Part shown: one piece after another, positions 42,803 through 51,303 of the stretch
Layout: every line of letters begins with the position of its first letter
How positions within the stretch are numbered: the first letter of the stretch is position 1
DNA from: Pseudonocardia thermophila
GTDB taxonomy: Bacteria > Actinomycetota > Actinomycetes > Mycobacteriales > Pseudonocardiaceae
Length of the DNA: 64,000 bases
Direction of reading: 5' to 3'
Assembly (NCBI RefSeq): GCF_900142365.1
Contig: NZ_FRAP01000015.1
Location: forward strand, 62,001 to 126,000
Notes under the pieces: generated by a model
Databases searched by the model: none
Told to the model about the DNA's origin: nothing
The model's input: only the letters and a program-made list of their open reading frames with translations
Translations under genes and position numbers: made by a program

Positions 42803-43372
42803 GTGAGCACGCACCACCCCGTCGCCGACCGCTCGGACCCCGCGAGCCCGTGGGTGTTCGGCACCCGCGAGCTGGGTCGGCGCGCCGGCGCCTCGCGCAC
42901 CTACGAGCGCACCATCCCCGCTCCCGATCCGCGTTTCGGTCTGGAGACGATCGGCGTGCCGGTCGGCTCGCCCGTCCAGCTCTCCGTCCGCCTCGAGGCG
43001 GTCACCGAGGGCGTCTACGTCTCCGGCACCGCGCACGCCAGGCTCGAGGGCGAGTGCGCCCGCTGCCTCGATCCTGTGTTCGACGAGACCACCGTCGTGC
43101 TGGGGGAGCTGTTCGCCTACCCCGAGAGCGTCACCGACGAGACCACCGACGCCGACGAGCTGCCGCGGGTCGTCGACGACACCGTGGACCTGGAGCAGAC
43201 GGTGCGCGACGCGATGGTCACCGAGCTGCCGCTGGCGCCGCTGTGCCGGCCGGACTGCCGCGGGCTGTGCGCCGGCTGCGGGGAGAAGTGGGTCGACCTC
43301 GAGCCGGGTCACGGACATGAGACACTGGATCCCCGCTGGGCCGCCCTCAAGGACCGCCTGCACGCCGACTGA
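42803..43372 (+). CDS. DUF177 (YceD-like) protein
   Basis: 189 residues. The DUF177 core has GEARCARC-like cysteines (ECARCLDPVFDE, about 80-91) and the C-terminal CRPDCRGLCAGCGEKW, with DPRWAALKDRL at the end, as usual. Family members are linked to 23S rRNA biogenesis in plants and bacteria and normally sit next to rpmF or rnc. Here rnc follows directly and rpmF is absent, as in mycobacteria. The GTG at 42803 follows GAGCAGG. The 84 bases before rnc contain only a 12-codon frame with a fair ribosome site. Confidence 0.9.
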   Translation: MSTHHPVADRSDPASPWVFGTRELGRRAGASRTYERTIPAPDPRFGLETIGVPVGSPVQLSVRLEAVTEGVYVSGTAHARLEGECARCLDPVFDETTVVLGELFAYPESVTDETTDADELPRVVDDTVDLEQTVRDAMVTELPLAPLCRPDCRGLCAGCGEKWVDLEPGHGHETLDPRWAALKDRLHAD

Positions 43373-43456
43373 GCCGCTTCGACCAGCCAGGAGACGATCG
43401 ATCGTGCCCCCAGTCCCGACCCGTCCACGCGGAACGTCCTGAGTCGGGGGGATCAC

Positions 43457-44209
43457 GTGGCGGAGCGAGCGCAGCAGGGCCCGGCCGAGGACCGTGGCCC
43501 GCTTCTCGAGGCGATCGGTGTCAAGATCGACGACGAGCTGCTCACGATGGCGCTGACCCATCGCTCGTACGCCTACGAGAACGGTGGGCTCCCCACGAAC
43601 GAGCGACTGGAGTTCCTCGGGGACTCAGTGTTGTCGATCATCGTCACCGAGCGGCTCTACCGTGATCACCCTGATCTGCACGAGGGCCAGCTGGCGAAGT
43701 TGCGCGCCAGTGTGGTCAACATGCACGCCCTGGCCGGTGTGGCCGCGGGGCTCGGCAGGGACGGCCTCGGCGCCTTCCTGCTGCTCGGCCGCGGCGAGGA
43801 GCTCACCGGCGGCCGGCAGAAGAGCAGCATCCTCGCCGACGCCATGGAGGCATTGATCGGCGCGGTGTACCTGCAGCACGGACTGGAGACCGCCCGCGAG
43901 GTGGTGCACCGGCTGTTCGAGGAGCTCCTGCTCGGCGCGCCCCTGCTCGGGGCGGGCCTGGACTGGAAGACCAGCCTGCAGGAGCTCACCGCCGCGGCCG
44001 ATCTCGGCGTCCCCGAGTACGTGATCGGGGAGAGCGGCCCCGACCACATGAAGGTCTTCACCGCCACCGCGGTCGTCGGCGGGCGCGAGCTCGGCGACGG
44101 CGAGGGCCGCACGAAGAAGGAAGCTGAGCAGAAGGCCGCTGAGCTGGCTTACCGCACGTTGAAGGCAGAGGCCGAGGCCGCGGCGGCCGAGGCCGAGTCC
44201 GAGGGCTGA
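43457..44209 (+). CDS. rnc: Ribonuclease III
   Basis: 250 residues. [15 protein letters not shown] (about 43-57) is the RNase III signature with the metal-binding glutamate and aspartate. [15 protein letters not shown] holds the second acidic pair, and the C-terminal double-strand RNA-binding domain runs from [12 protein letters not shown] to [17 protein letters not shown]. It processes rRNA precursors and double-stranded RNA. A poly-Ala/Glu tail ends it. The GTG at 43457 follows GGGGGG. mutM starts on the base after its stop. Confidence 0.96.
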   Translation: MAERAQQGPAEDRGPLLEAIGVKIDDELLTMALTHRSYAYENGGLPTNERLEFLGDSVLSIIVTERLYRDHPDLHEGQLAKLRASVVNMHALAGVAAGLGRDGLGAFLLLGRGEELTGGRQKSSILADAMEALIGAVYLQHGLETAREVVHRLFEELLLGAPLLGAGLDWKTSLQELTAAADLGVPEYVIGESGPDHMKVFTATAVVGGRELGDGEGRTKKEAEQKAAELAYRTLKAEAEAAAAEAESEG

Positions 44210-45088
44210 GTGCCGGAGCTGCCCGAGGTCGAGGTCGTGCGCCGGGGCCTCGCCGAGCACATCCACGGCCGGACGATCGCCGAGGCGACCGTGGCGCACC
44301 CGCGCGCGGTGCGCCGCCACCTCGGGGGCGGGGCCGACTTCGCCGCGCGCCTCGCCGGGCGCACGATCACCGGGGTGTGCCGGCGCGGCAAGTACCTGTG
44401 GCTGGAGCTGGACGAGCCCGGTCCCGGCGCCGACGCCGTGCTCGCCCACCTCGGCATGAGCGGGCAGATGCTGATCGCGCCGGAGGACAAGGTGCCCGGC
44501 CCGCACCTGCGCGTGCGGGTCCGGTTCGCTAACGACGGCCCGCAGCTGTGGTTCGTCGACCAGCGCACGTTCGGCGGTATGTCGATCCACCCGCTCGCGC
44601 CCGCGGCCGGGGGCGGGCTGCTGCCGGAACCGATCGCGCACATCGGCCGGGACCCGATGGACCCCGCTTTCGACCTCGACGCCGCCGTCGCCGGGATCCG
44701 CCGCAGGCGCACCGAGATCAAGCGGGCCCTGCTCGACCAGACGATCGTGTCCGGCATCGGCAACATCTACGCCGACGAGGCCCTGTGGCGGGCCCGGCTG
44801 CACGGCGCTCGCCCCACCGAGAAGCTCACCCGGGCGCAGGTCCGCACCGTGCTGGAGGCCGCGGCCGAGGTGATGGAGGCGGCACTGGCCGCGGGCGGCA
44901 CGTCGTTCGACTCGCTGTACGTCAACGTCAACGGGGCATCGGGCTACTTCGATCGCTCCCTCGACGCGTACGGGCGCGAGCACCAGCCGTGTCGCCGCTG
45001 CGGGACCCCGATCCGGCGGGAGCCGTTCATGAACCGCAGCTCGTTCAGCTGTCCGCGCTGCCAGCCCCGCCCGCGAACACGACGCTGA
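44210..45088 (+). CDS. mutM: Formamidopyrimidine-DNA glycosylase (Fpg)
   Basis: 292 residues; excises 8-oxoguanine and formamidopyrimidines and cuts the abasic site. The N-terminus [14 protein letters not shown] keeps the catalytic Pro2-Glu3, with Lys in [10 protein letters not shown] for beta elimination. [15 protein letters not shown] is the helix-two-turn-helix, and the C-terminal zinc finger is [11 protein letters not shown]...CPRC. The start immediately follows the rnc stop, so the pair is coupled. The gene order rnc-mutM is conserved. Confidence 0.96.
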   Translation: MPELPEVEVVRRGLAEHIHGRTIAEATVAHPRAVRRHLGGGADFAARLAGRTITGVCRRGKYLWLELDEPGPGADAVLAHLGMSGQMLIAPEDKVPGPHLRVRVRFANDGPQLWFVDQRTFGGMSIHPLAPAAGGGLLPEPIAHIGRDPMDPAFDLDAAVAGIRRRRTEIKRALLDQTIVSGIGNIYADEALWRARLHGARPTEKLTRAQVRTVLEAAAEVMEAALAAGGTSFDSLYVNVNGASGYFDRSLDAYGREHQPCRRCGTPIRREPFMNRSSFSCPRCQPRPRTRR

Positions 45089-45259
45089 GTCACGCGATCG
45101 GTGCGGCGAGTTGCCCGTTCCGCCGGCCGAGTTCTGCGTACGGTCCGGCGCGTCAGGCGTTCGGGCCGCCGCGGTGCGCACGTCGTCGGGGTGACGGGGG
45201 TGTCGCGACCGGTCCGCACAGGAGTAGACCGGTCCGGTACGGCCAGCGACGGGAGAGCG

Positions 45260-46729
45260 ATGGCGGACACGGGCAAGGCGGGCGCGACGCAGGCGCCGAC
45301 CCGCACGATCTTCGGGCACCCGATCGGGCTGGCCAACCTGTTCGGGGTCGAGCTGTGGGAGCGGTTCTCGTTCTACGGGATGCTCACGATCCTGGCCTAC
45401 TACCTGTACTTCTCCCTCGAGGAGGGCGGGCTGGGGCTCCCGCAGGCCACGGCCACCGGCATCGTCGGGGCGTACGGCGGGTTCGTCTACTTCTCGACCG
45501 TGCTCGGCGGCTGGCTCGCCGACCGGTTGCTCGGCATGGAGCGCACCGTCTTCTACGGCGGCATCGTCGTGATGGCGGGCCACATCGCGCTGGCGATCCT
45601 GCCCGGGCTCGCCGGGGTCGGCGTCGGCCTGGTGCTGGTGGCGCTGGGCAGCGGCGCGCTCAAGGCCAACGCGTCGTCGCTGCTCGGCACCCTCTACGAG
45701 AAGGGCGACGTCCGCGCCGACGGCGGGTTCACGCTGTTCTACCTGGGGATCAACCTGGGGGCGTTCATCGGGCCGATCGTGACCGGACTGCTGCAGACGT
45801 CGCTCGGCTTCCACGTCGGCTTCGGCGCGGCCGCGGTCGGGATGGCGCTCGGGCTGATCCAGTACGTCGCGTTCCGCAAGAACCTGGGCACGGCCGGCCG
45901 GCACCCGACCAACCCGCTGCCGCGGTCGGCCTACCCGAAGGCGATCGCGCTGATCGTGGGGATCATCGCGGTGATCTGCGTCGTGCTGTTCACCGAGCTG
46001 ATCCCGCTCGCGTCGGTCTCGACGGCCGTCACCGTCGTGCTCCTGCTGGCGTCGATCGGCTACTTCGCGCTGATGCTGCGCAGCCCGCGGGTCGCGGCGG
46101 CGGAGCGCACCCGGGTGCGGGCGTTCATCCCGCTGTTCATCGCGAACGCCGCGTTCTGGGCGCTGTTCCAGCAGATCTTCACCACGCTCGCGGTGTACTC
46201 CGAGGAGCGCATGGACTGGACGATCTTCGGCTGGACCGCACCGGCCAGCTTCATCGGATCGGAGGAGCCGATCTGGGTGATCCTGCTCTCCGGCGCGTTC
46301 GCGGCGCTGTGGACGCGGCTGGGCGACCGGGCTCCGTCCACGCCGCGCAAGTTCTCCTACGGCGTGATCGGCATGGGTGTCGCGTTCCTGCTGTTCCTGC
46401 TGTTCGCGGGCAGCACGGGTAACACGGTGCCCGCGATCGCGGTGCTGTTCATCCTCGCCCTCTTCGCCATCTCCGAGCTGCTGCTCTCCCCGATCGGGCT
46501 GGCCGTCACCACCAAGCTCGCGCCGGAGGCGTTCCGGGCGCAGATGATGGCGCTCTACTTCTTCTCGGTCGGGATCGGCACCTCGCTCTCCGGGCGGCTC
46601 GCAGGGTTCTACTCGCCGCAGGACGAGGTGGCCTACTTCGGCATCAACGGGGCCGTGGTGATCGTCATCGGGTTGATCATGTTCGCCATCGCGCCGTGGA
46701 TCAGCCGGCACATGGAGGGGGTGCACTGA
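45260..46729 (+). CDS. POT-family proton-dependent oligopeptide transporter
   Basis: 489 residues with 14 predicted membrane helices. NLFGVELWERFSFYGMLTIL contains the ExxERFxYYG proton-coupling motif (Tyr replaced by Phe at one position). YLGINLGAFIGPIVTGLLQ (the FYxxINxG signature) marks the peptide-transporter family, with AFWALFQQIFTTLAVY in helix 7. It imports di- and tripeptides with protons. The ATG at 45260 follows GGGAGAG. A direct repeat GACCGGTCCG at 45207-45216 and 45227-45236 lies in the 171-base upstream gap and may be a regulatory site. Palindromic element copy B follows. Confidence 0.92.
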   Translation: MADTGKAGATQAPTRTIFGHPIGLANLFGVELWERFSFYGMLTILAYYLYFSLEEGGLGLPQATATGIVGAYGGFVYFSTVLGGWLADRLLGMERTVFYGGIVVMAGHIALAILPGLAGVGVGLVLVALGSGALKANASSLLGTLYEKGDVRADGGFTLFYLGINLGAFIGPIVTGLLQTSLGFHVGFGAAAVGMALGLIQYVAFRKNLGTAGRHPTNPLPRSAYPKAIALIVGIIAVICVVLFTELIPLASVSTAVTVVLLLASIGYFALMLRSPRVAAAERTRVRAFIPLFIANAAFWALFQQIFTTLAVYSEERMDWTIFGWTAPASFIGSEEPIWVILLSGAFAALWTRLGDRAPSTPRKFSYGVIGMGVAFLLFLLFAGSTGNTVPAIAVLFILALFAISELLLSPIGLAVTTKLAPEAFRAQMMALYFFSVGIGTSLSGRLAGFYSPQDEVAYFGINGAVVIVIGLIMFAIAPWISRHMEGVH

Positions 46730-46741
46730 CGGTCCGGGGTG

Positions 46742-46790
46742 AACGAACGGCACTCTCGTCCACTCAGAGTGGACGAGAGTGCCGTTCGTT
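46742..46790. repeat. Dispersed palindromic element, copy B
   Basis: A 49-bp perfect palindrome with 24-bp arms around one central base (46766); the left arm is AACGAACGGCACTCTCGTCC followed by ACTC. It lies between the convergent peptide transporter (ends 46729) and corA (ends 46803), so it can terminate both. It is the closest relative of the smc copy at 59111. Confidence 0.92.
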
Positions 46791-46802
46791 GCGTTCGGCG
46801 AC

Positions 46803-47840
46803 CTACAGCCACCCCCGCCTCTTGAAGATCACGTACAGCACGGCGCTGGTCACGATCATCAGCCCGACCGCCATCGGGTAACCGAACGGCCACTCCAGCT
46901 CCGGCATGTGCGCGAAGTTCATGCCGTAGATGCCCGCGACCAGGCTCGGCGCGAACGCGATCGCCGCCCACGACGACACGCGCTTCATCTGCTCGTTCTG
47001 CCGGTAGCCCGCCTCGGTCAGCCGGGCCATCTCCTCGTTCTGCCGCTGCCCGACCAGCGCGGCGTTGACGCTGAGGATGTTGGACAGCAGCTGCCGGAAG
47101 CCGTCGATGCGCTCCAGCACCCGGGTCGAGTGGTCGGCGACGTCACGCAGCCGCCGGCCCAGCTCCACGTCGAGGGTGACCTCCTTCTCCTCGACCTGTT
47201 CCTGGATGTCCCCGAAGAGGTCCCGCAACGGGGCCACGGCGCGCTGGAACTCGATCACCTCGCGGCTGAGCGTGTAGATGCGCTTCGACACGGCCGAGTC
47301 GCCGCCGAACACCTGCGTCTCGATCTCGTCGATGTCGCGCTGCAGGCCGTCCAGCACGGGCACGTAGTCGTCGACGATCCGGTCCATGATCGCGTAGAGG
47401 ACGGCGTACGGGCCGATCCGCAGCAGCGCGGGATCGCCCTCCAGCCGCTTGCGCACCGCGGCGAGGTCCGGCTCCGCTGCGTGCCGCACGGTGATCACGA
47501 AGGACGGCCCGATGAACAGGTGGATCTCGCCGATCGTCACCGACTCGGTGGCGTCGTCGTAGCGGGCGGGCCGCAGCACCACGAACTCGACGTCGCCGTA
47601 GCGCTCGATCTTGGGCCGCTGGTGGGCGTGGACCGTGTCCTCGACCGCGAGCGGATGCAGGTCGAACTCGGCGGCGACCGCGGCGATCTCGTCCTTGCCG
47701 GGATCGACCAGCCCGATCCAGCAGAACGCGTCGGGAGCGCCCGCCGCGCACTCGCGCAGCCTGGTGAACGTCTGGTCCAGCGATCCGGGCTCCGCCGCAC
47801 GGCGGCCATCGACGTAGATCGCGTTGTCGATCACCGGCAT
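46803..47840 (-). CDS. corA: CorA-family magnesium/cobalt transporter
   Basis: 345 residues. The long N-terminal cytoplasmic funnel (FCWIGLVDPGKDEIAAVAAE, then HPLAVEDTVHAHQRPKIERY) is followed by the stalk helix and two C-terminal membrane helices, with YGMNFAHMPEL at the pore mouth: GMN is the invariant CorA selectivity motif. A positively charged end, FKRRGWL, follows helix 2. I use the ATG at 47840, which has GGAGG nine bases upstream; a GTG at 47849 directly abuts that ribosome site. Confidence 0.94.
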   Translation of the reverse strand: MPVIDNAIYVDGRRAAEPGSLDQTFTRLRECAAGAPDAFCWIGLVDPGKDEIAAVAAEFDLHPLAVEDTVHAHQRPKIERYGDVEFVVLRPARYDDATESVTIGEIHLFIGPSFVITVRHAAEPDLAAVRKRLEGDPALLRIGPYAVLYAIMDRIVDDYVPVLDGLQRDIDEIETQVFGGDSAVSKRIYTLSREVIEFQRAVAPLRDLFGDIQEQVEEKEVTLDVELGRRLRDVADHSTRVLERIDGFRQLLSNILSVNAALVGQRQNEEMARLTEAGYRQNEQMKRVSSWAAIAFAPSLVAGIYGMNFAHMPELEWPFGYPMAVGLMIVTSAVLYVIFKRRGWL

Positions 47841-47922
47841 CCGCCGCACCTCCAGCCTCCGGCCAGATCGTCAGCGTAGCCACGGCGTGGTCCCTGCCCG
47901 GGTGTGCCGGACGCCGAGTCCT

Positions 47923-47989
47923 CGCGTCGAGAACGAACTTGTGGTGATCAACAGGGCGATTCGATCACCACAGCTTCGTTCTCGACGCG
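47923..47989. repeat. Long inverted repeat upstream of the amine gene cluster
   Basis: A 27-base stem with two imperfect pairs (47923-47949 against 47963-47989) and a 13-base loop. Outer arms read CGCGTCGAGAACGAA and its complement; the inner part is GTGGTGATC with GATCACCAC. It lies between corA and the aminotransferase, both of which read away from it, so it is not a terminator for either. A similar inner core occurs after smc (61000-61032). Confidence 0.8.
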
Positions 47990-48041
47990 GTGTCGAGCGT
48001 CACCGTGGACCGGAGCGGGTCAACTGCGGATACACTAGTGT

Positions 48042-48061
48042 CAAGATTGGATCCATTCTTG
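48042..48061. promoter_or_regulatory. GGATCC-centred operator upstream of the aminotransferase
   Basis: CAAGATTGGATCCATTCTTG is a 20-bp palindrome with a single mismatched pair. The same AGATTGGATCCA.TCT sequence occurs at 51243-51258 before the Rieske oxygenase gene. Palindromes of the form ATTGGATCCAAT are reported for VanR-type GntR repressors, and a GntR gene of that kind lies at 50431. TACACT at 48031-48036 is a possible -10 just upstream. Confidence 0.8.
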
Positions 48062-48118
48062 CTCAAGTACGGCTGGCGGGGCGCCGCGCCGGCGGACACG
48101 ACGGGAGGGAGCGCTGGC

Positions 48119-49333
48119 ATGAACCGCGTCTCCGCCGACGGCGTGATCGACGTGGCCGCGGAGCGCCGCCGCACCCTCGGGGCCGCACTCTCGCACCACT
48201 TCAACTCCGCCGGCGCCGCCCTACCGTCGTCGGACGTCCTGGCAGCCGTCGTCGACCACCTGCGCCTGGAGGAACTGCTCGGCGGCTACGAGGCGGCCGC
48301 CCTCGTCAAGGACGCGACCGAGGCCGCCTACTCCGCCTGCGCGGCGCTCGTCGGGGCGCAGCCCGAGGAGATCGCGCTGTTCGACAGCGCCTCCACTGCG
48401 CTGCGGGTGCTGCTCGACGCCGTGCGCCCGGCGCCGGGCACCCGCCTCGTCGCTGCCCGCAGCACGTACGTCAGCCACGCCCTGCACCTGATGACGCTGG
48501 TCCGAGAGCGGGGATCGGAGCTGGTGGTCGTGCCGACCGACGACGCGCGGCGGGTCGATCTCGGCGCGCTGACGGACGTCCTCGCCGACGGGCGGCCGTC
48601 GATCGTCACGGTCGCCCACGTGCCCACATCGTCCGGGCTGGACGAGCCGGTGGCCGACATCGGTCGCATCGCGCGGGCCGCCGGTGCCACCTACCTGCTG
48701 GACGCGACGCAGACGGTCGGGCACCTGCGCGTCGACGTCGACGAGATCGGCTGCGACGCGCTCGTGACGACGGGGCGGAAGTTCCTGCGCGGCCCGCGCG
48801 GCACCGCGTTCGCCTACATCCGGCGCTCGTTCGCGGAGCGCCTGCTGCCCACCGCCCCGGACGTGCGCGGGTCGAGGTGGTCGTCCGGCGACGACTGGGA
48901 GGTGCTGCCGGGCGCCCGCCGGTTCGAGACGTGGGAGGCGAGCGTGGCGGCCCGGCTAGGGCTCGGCCGGGCCGTCACCGAGGTGCTGGAACGCGGGATC
49001 GACGCGACAGCGGCCTTCCTGTGCGGCCTCGCCGGCACGGTGCGGGCCCGGCTGGCCGAGGTCCCCGGCATCGTCCCGGCCGACCCGGCGGACGCCCGGT
49101 CGGGGATCGTCACGTTCACCGTCGACGGGGTCCCGGCCGCGGACGTCGTCAGGCGGCTGGCCGAACGGAACGTGCGGGTCGTCGCCGTCCCCGCCGCGCA
49201 CGGGCAGTGGGACCTGGGCGACCGCGGCATCGCGTCCGTCGTGCGGGCGTCGGTGCACGTCTACAACGACCACGGCGACGTGGACGCGCTGGTGCGCGCC
49301 GTCGCCGAGGTGGCGAAGGAGGGTGTGCGGTGA
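48119..49333 (+). CDS. PLP-dependent class V aminotransferase (isopenicillin-N epimerase / cysteine desulfurase-like)
   Basis: 404 residues. HHFNSAGAALPSSDVLAAV is the typical N-terminal substrate loop, LLDATQTVGHL holds the Asp that pairs with the PLP ring, and TTGRKFLRGPRGTAFAY contains the PLP lysine (about residue 223). The cysteine loop needed for desulfurase activity is not evident, so an epimerase, lyase or transaminase is more likely. The ATG at 48119 lies 58 bases after the operator. Its stop overlaps the FAD oxidase start (GTGA). It probably handles an amino-group substrate with that oxidase. Confidence 0.88.
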   Translation: MNRVSADGVIDVAAERRRTLGAALSHHFNSAGAALPSSDVLAAVVDHLRLEELLGGYEAAALVKDATEAAYSACAALVGAQPEEIALFDSASTALRVLLDAVRPAPGTRLVAARSTYVSHALHLMTLVRERGSELVVVPTDDARRVDLGALTDVLADGRPSIVTVAHVPTSSGLDEPVADIGRIARAAGATYLLDATQTVGHLRVDVDEIGCDALVTTGRKFLRGPRGTAFAYIRRSFAERLLPTAPDVRGSRWSSGDDWEVLPGARRFETWEASVAARLGLGRAVTEVLERGIDATAAFLCGLAGTVRARLAEVPGIVPADPADARSGIVTFTVDGVPAADVVRRLAERNVRVVAVPAAHGQWDLGDRGIASVVRASVHVYNDHGDVDALVRAVAEVAKEGVR

Positions 49334-50427
49334 GCGAAACGGACGCCGAGTTCCTGGTGGTCGGCCTCGGCGTGCACGGGAGCGCGGCGGTCGCCGCGCT
49401 GGCCCGCCGCGGCAAGGAGGTCGTCGGGCTCGACCGGTTCACGCCGGGACACGGCCGCGGCTCGTCGCACGGCCGCACCCGCATGATCCGCCGCGCGTAC
49501 CCGAACCCGGTGTGGAACGACTTCGTGAGCCGGGCGTTCGACGGCTGGGCTGAGCTGGAGCAGCTGACCGGCACGACGCTGGTGCACCGCACCGGCGGCC
49601 TCTACGCGCACGCGGGTCACGAGCCGCAGCTGCAGGGGCCCGATTGCCGCGTGCTGGACTCCCCGGAGGAGCTGCGCGAGGCCATGCCCGGTTTCGCGGT
49701 GCCGGAGGGCTACCGGGCGGTGTACGACCCGGCGGCGGGCGTGATCGAGGCCGAGCGCGCGCTGGGCGCGTTCCGCGCAGTCGCGGCGGAGGAGGGCGCG
49801 CAGCTGCGGTGGGGCGTGCAGGTCCACTCGTGGCGCGCCGCGGACGGGGGAGTCGTCGTCGACACCGACGACGGGGTGCTGCGGGCCCGGCGGCTCGTCC
49901 TCGCGGGCGGGCCGTGGATGAGCGCGCTCGTGCCGGAGCTGGCGCCGCTGTTGGAGGTGTGGCGCATCCTCACCCTCACCGCTGCGCCGGGGCAGGAGGC
50001 CGGGTCCCCGCCGCTGCTCGGCGCGTTCTCCGTCGATCGGCCGGAGGGGCTGGTCTTCGGCATCCCGGACGCGGACGCGAACGGCGTGAAGATCGGGGTG
50101 GACGCCGGCCCGGTGTGGGACCCCGAGATCCCGGTCGCGGCGCCCACCGAGGCGGAGGTGGGCGAGCTGCGCCGGCTGCTCGCGATCTACGTGCCGGAGC
50201 TGGACACCGAGCCGGTGGAGACCGCGGCGTGCCTGTACACCATGACGGCCGACAAGCGGTTCGTCGTGGGTCCGCTGCGGGGAGCGCCCGAGGTGATCGT
50301 CGCGTCGGCCTGCTCGGGGCACGGGTTCAAGTTCGCGCCTGCGCTGGGGGAGCTGCTCGCCGACCTGGCGACGGGGATCGACCGGCCGGACGCCGAGTTC
50401 GTCTCGACGCGGCGACGCGGGCTGTGA
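49330..50427 (+). CDS. FAD-dependent amine oxidase of the monomeric sarcosine oxidase / N-methyltryptophan oxidase family
   Basis: 365 residues, the family's usual length near 370-390. VVGLGVHGSAAVAALARRG is the FAD dinucleotide fold, and GSSHGRTRMIRRAYP the conserved arginine/histidine segment by the flavin. AACLYTMTADKRFVVGP carries a Cys at the place of the covalent flavin link in monomeric sarcosine oxidase, and CSGHGFKFAPALGELLADL closes the site. It would oxidise a secondary amine, often N-methyl, releasing an aldehyde and H2O2. The GTG at 49330 overlaps the aminotransferase stop. It converges on the GntR gene with 3 bases between stops. Confidence 0.9.
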   Translation: MSETDAEFLVVGLGVHGSAAVAALARRGKEVVGLDRFTPGHGRGSSHGRTRMIRRAYPNPVWNDFVSRAFDGWAELEQLTGTTLVHRTGGLYAHAGHEPQLQGPDCRVLDSPEELREAMPGFAVPEGYRAVYDPAAGVIEAERALGAFRAVAAEEGAQLRWGVQVHSWRAADGGVVVDTDDGVLRARRLVLAGGPWMSALVPELAPLLEVWRILTLTAAPGQEAGSPPLLGAFSVDRPEGLVFGIPDADANGVKIGVDAGPVWDPEIPVAAPTEAEVGELRRLLAIYVPELDTEPVETAACLYTMTADKRFVVGPLRGAPEVIVASACSGHGFKFAPALGELLADLATGIDRPDAEFVSTRRRGL

Positions 50428-50430
50428 GGT

Positions 50431-51144
50431 TCAGCCGCGGAACACGGTGGAGGAGCGCTTCTCGTACCAGCGGGCGAGGTGCTCGCCCGCCTTGATGATG
50501 TGCTCGCGCAGCTCTGCGCGGGCCGTCTCGGCGTCGCCTGCGGCGAGGGCGTCGAGGATGCGCTCGTGCTCGCGGAAGTTCTCGTCGCGGTAGCGGCTGT
50601 CGGTGAGCAGCAGCTGCGCCGAGACGTTGCGCGGGAACGCCTGGTTGATCTCGTCGATCATGCGGGCGAGCCGCGAGTTGCCGGACAGGTCGGCGATCGT
50701 GCTGTGGAACAGGTCGTTCTCGGGCCGCTCGCTGGGCGGGATGTCGTCGAGCCTGCTCTCCTTGGAGGTCCGCTCGTACATCGCCTTGTTCGCCGCGCGC
50801 AGCTGTTCGATGTGCTCGGCGGAGATGTTCTCCACCGCGAGGGAGGCGGCCAGCCCCTCCAGCTCGGCGCGCACCTGGTAGGCCTCGCGCACGTCCCACG
50901 GCGAGGGCACGCGGACGACGGCGCCGCGGTTGGGGACGACGTCGATCAGGCCCCCGGTCTGCAGCTGGCGCAGCGCCTCGCGCACCGGTGTGCGGCTCAC
51001 CCCGAACTCGGCGGCCAGCTCGGCCTGGCGCAGCTGGGCGCCGATCGGGTACTCGCCCGACATGATCTTCGTCCGGATCAGGGCGGCGATCGCGTCGACG
51101 AGTGCAGGGCCCGTGGCGTGCTCCGGTAGGGCTTCCTGACCCAA
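50431..51144 (-). CDS. GntR-family (FCD) repressor of the amine cluster
   Basis: 237 residues. The winged helix has LRQAELAAEFGVSRTPVREALRQL (about 37-60) and GLIDVVPNRGAVVR; the FCD domain carries the metal-site residues in NDLFHSTIADLSGNSRL and REHIIKAGEHLARWYEK. It starts with a rare TTG at 51144 behind GAGGAG, which decides the start and suggests low expression. It is divergent from the Rieske gene, and the 159 bases between them hold the GGATCC operators also found at 48042, so it probably controls both arms of the cluster and itself. Confidence 0.9.
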   Translation of the reverse strand: MGQEALPEHATGPALVDAIAALIRTKIMSGEYPIGAQLRQAELAAEFGVSRTPVREALRQLQTGGLIDVVPNRGAVVRVPSPWDVREAYQVRAELEGLAASLAVENISAEHIEQLRAANKAMYERTSKESRLDDIPPSERPENDLFHSTIADLSGNSRLARMIDEINQAFPRNVSAQLLLTDSRYRDENFREHERILDALAAGDAETARAELREHIIKAGEHLARWYEKRSSTVFRG

Positions 51145-51232
51145 GTCGACTCCTCGCGTTCTCGGCCGCCGCGCGGGTGATCACGGTACCAGAGAGGCGT
51201 GATTCCGGATGCGTGGTCACATCTCCCGGCCA

Positions 51233-51278
51233 CAATCTTGCCAGATTGGATCCACTCTTGCGATATTAGGATCCACAC
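51233..51278. promoter_or_regulatory. Clustered GGATCC operators between the GntR gene and the Rieske oxygenase gene
   Basis: Three overlapping signals: CAATCTTGCCAGATTG (51233-51248, perfect 6-bp arms), AGATTGGATCCACTCT (51243-51258, one mismatched pair) and a weaker copy TATTAGGATCCACA (about 51265-51278), about 20 bp from the second, so on the same DNA face. The second matches the palindrome at 48042-48061. They lie just upstream of the oxygenase start at 51304. Confidence 0.8.
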
Positions 51279-51303
51279 GGACTCGACAGGTGGGTACGAC
51301 GCG

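Noticed and set aside
43404..43442. 12-codon frame between DUF177 and rnc, or a missing rpmF
   Set aside because: The sequence ([12 protein letters not shown]) is not L32 and is too short to judge. Absence of rpmF here is normal in mycobacteria and relatives.
45207..45236. Direct repeat GACCGGTCCG, 20 bp apart, before the peptide transporter
   Set aside because: It could be an operator, but a 10-bp repeat of such GC-rich sequence is weak evidence, and no regulator is linked. Mentioned only in the transporter entry.
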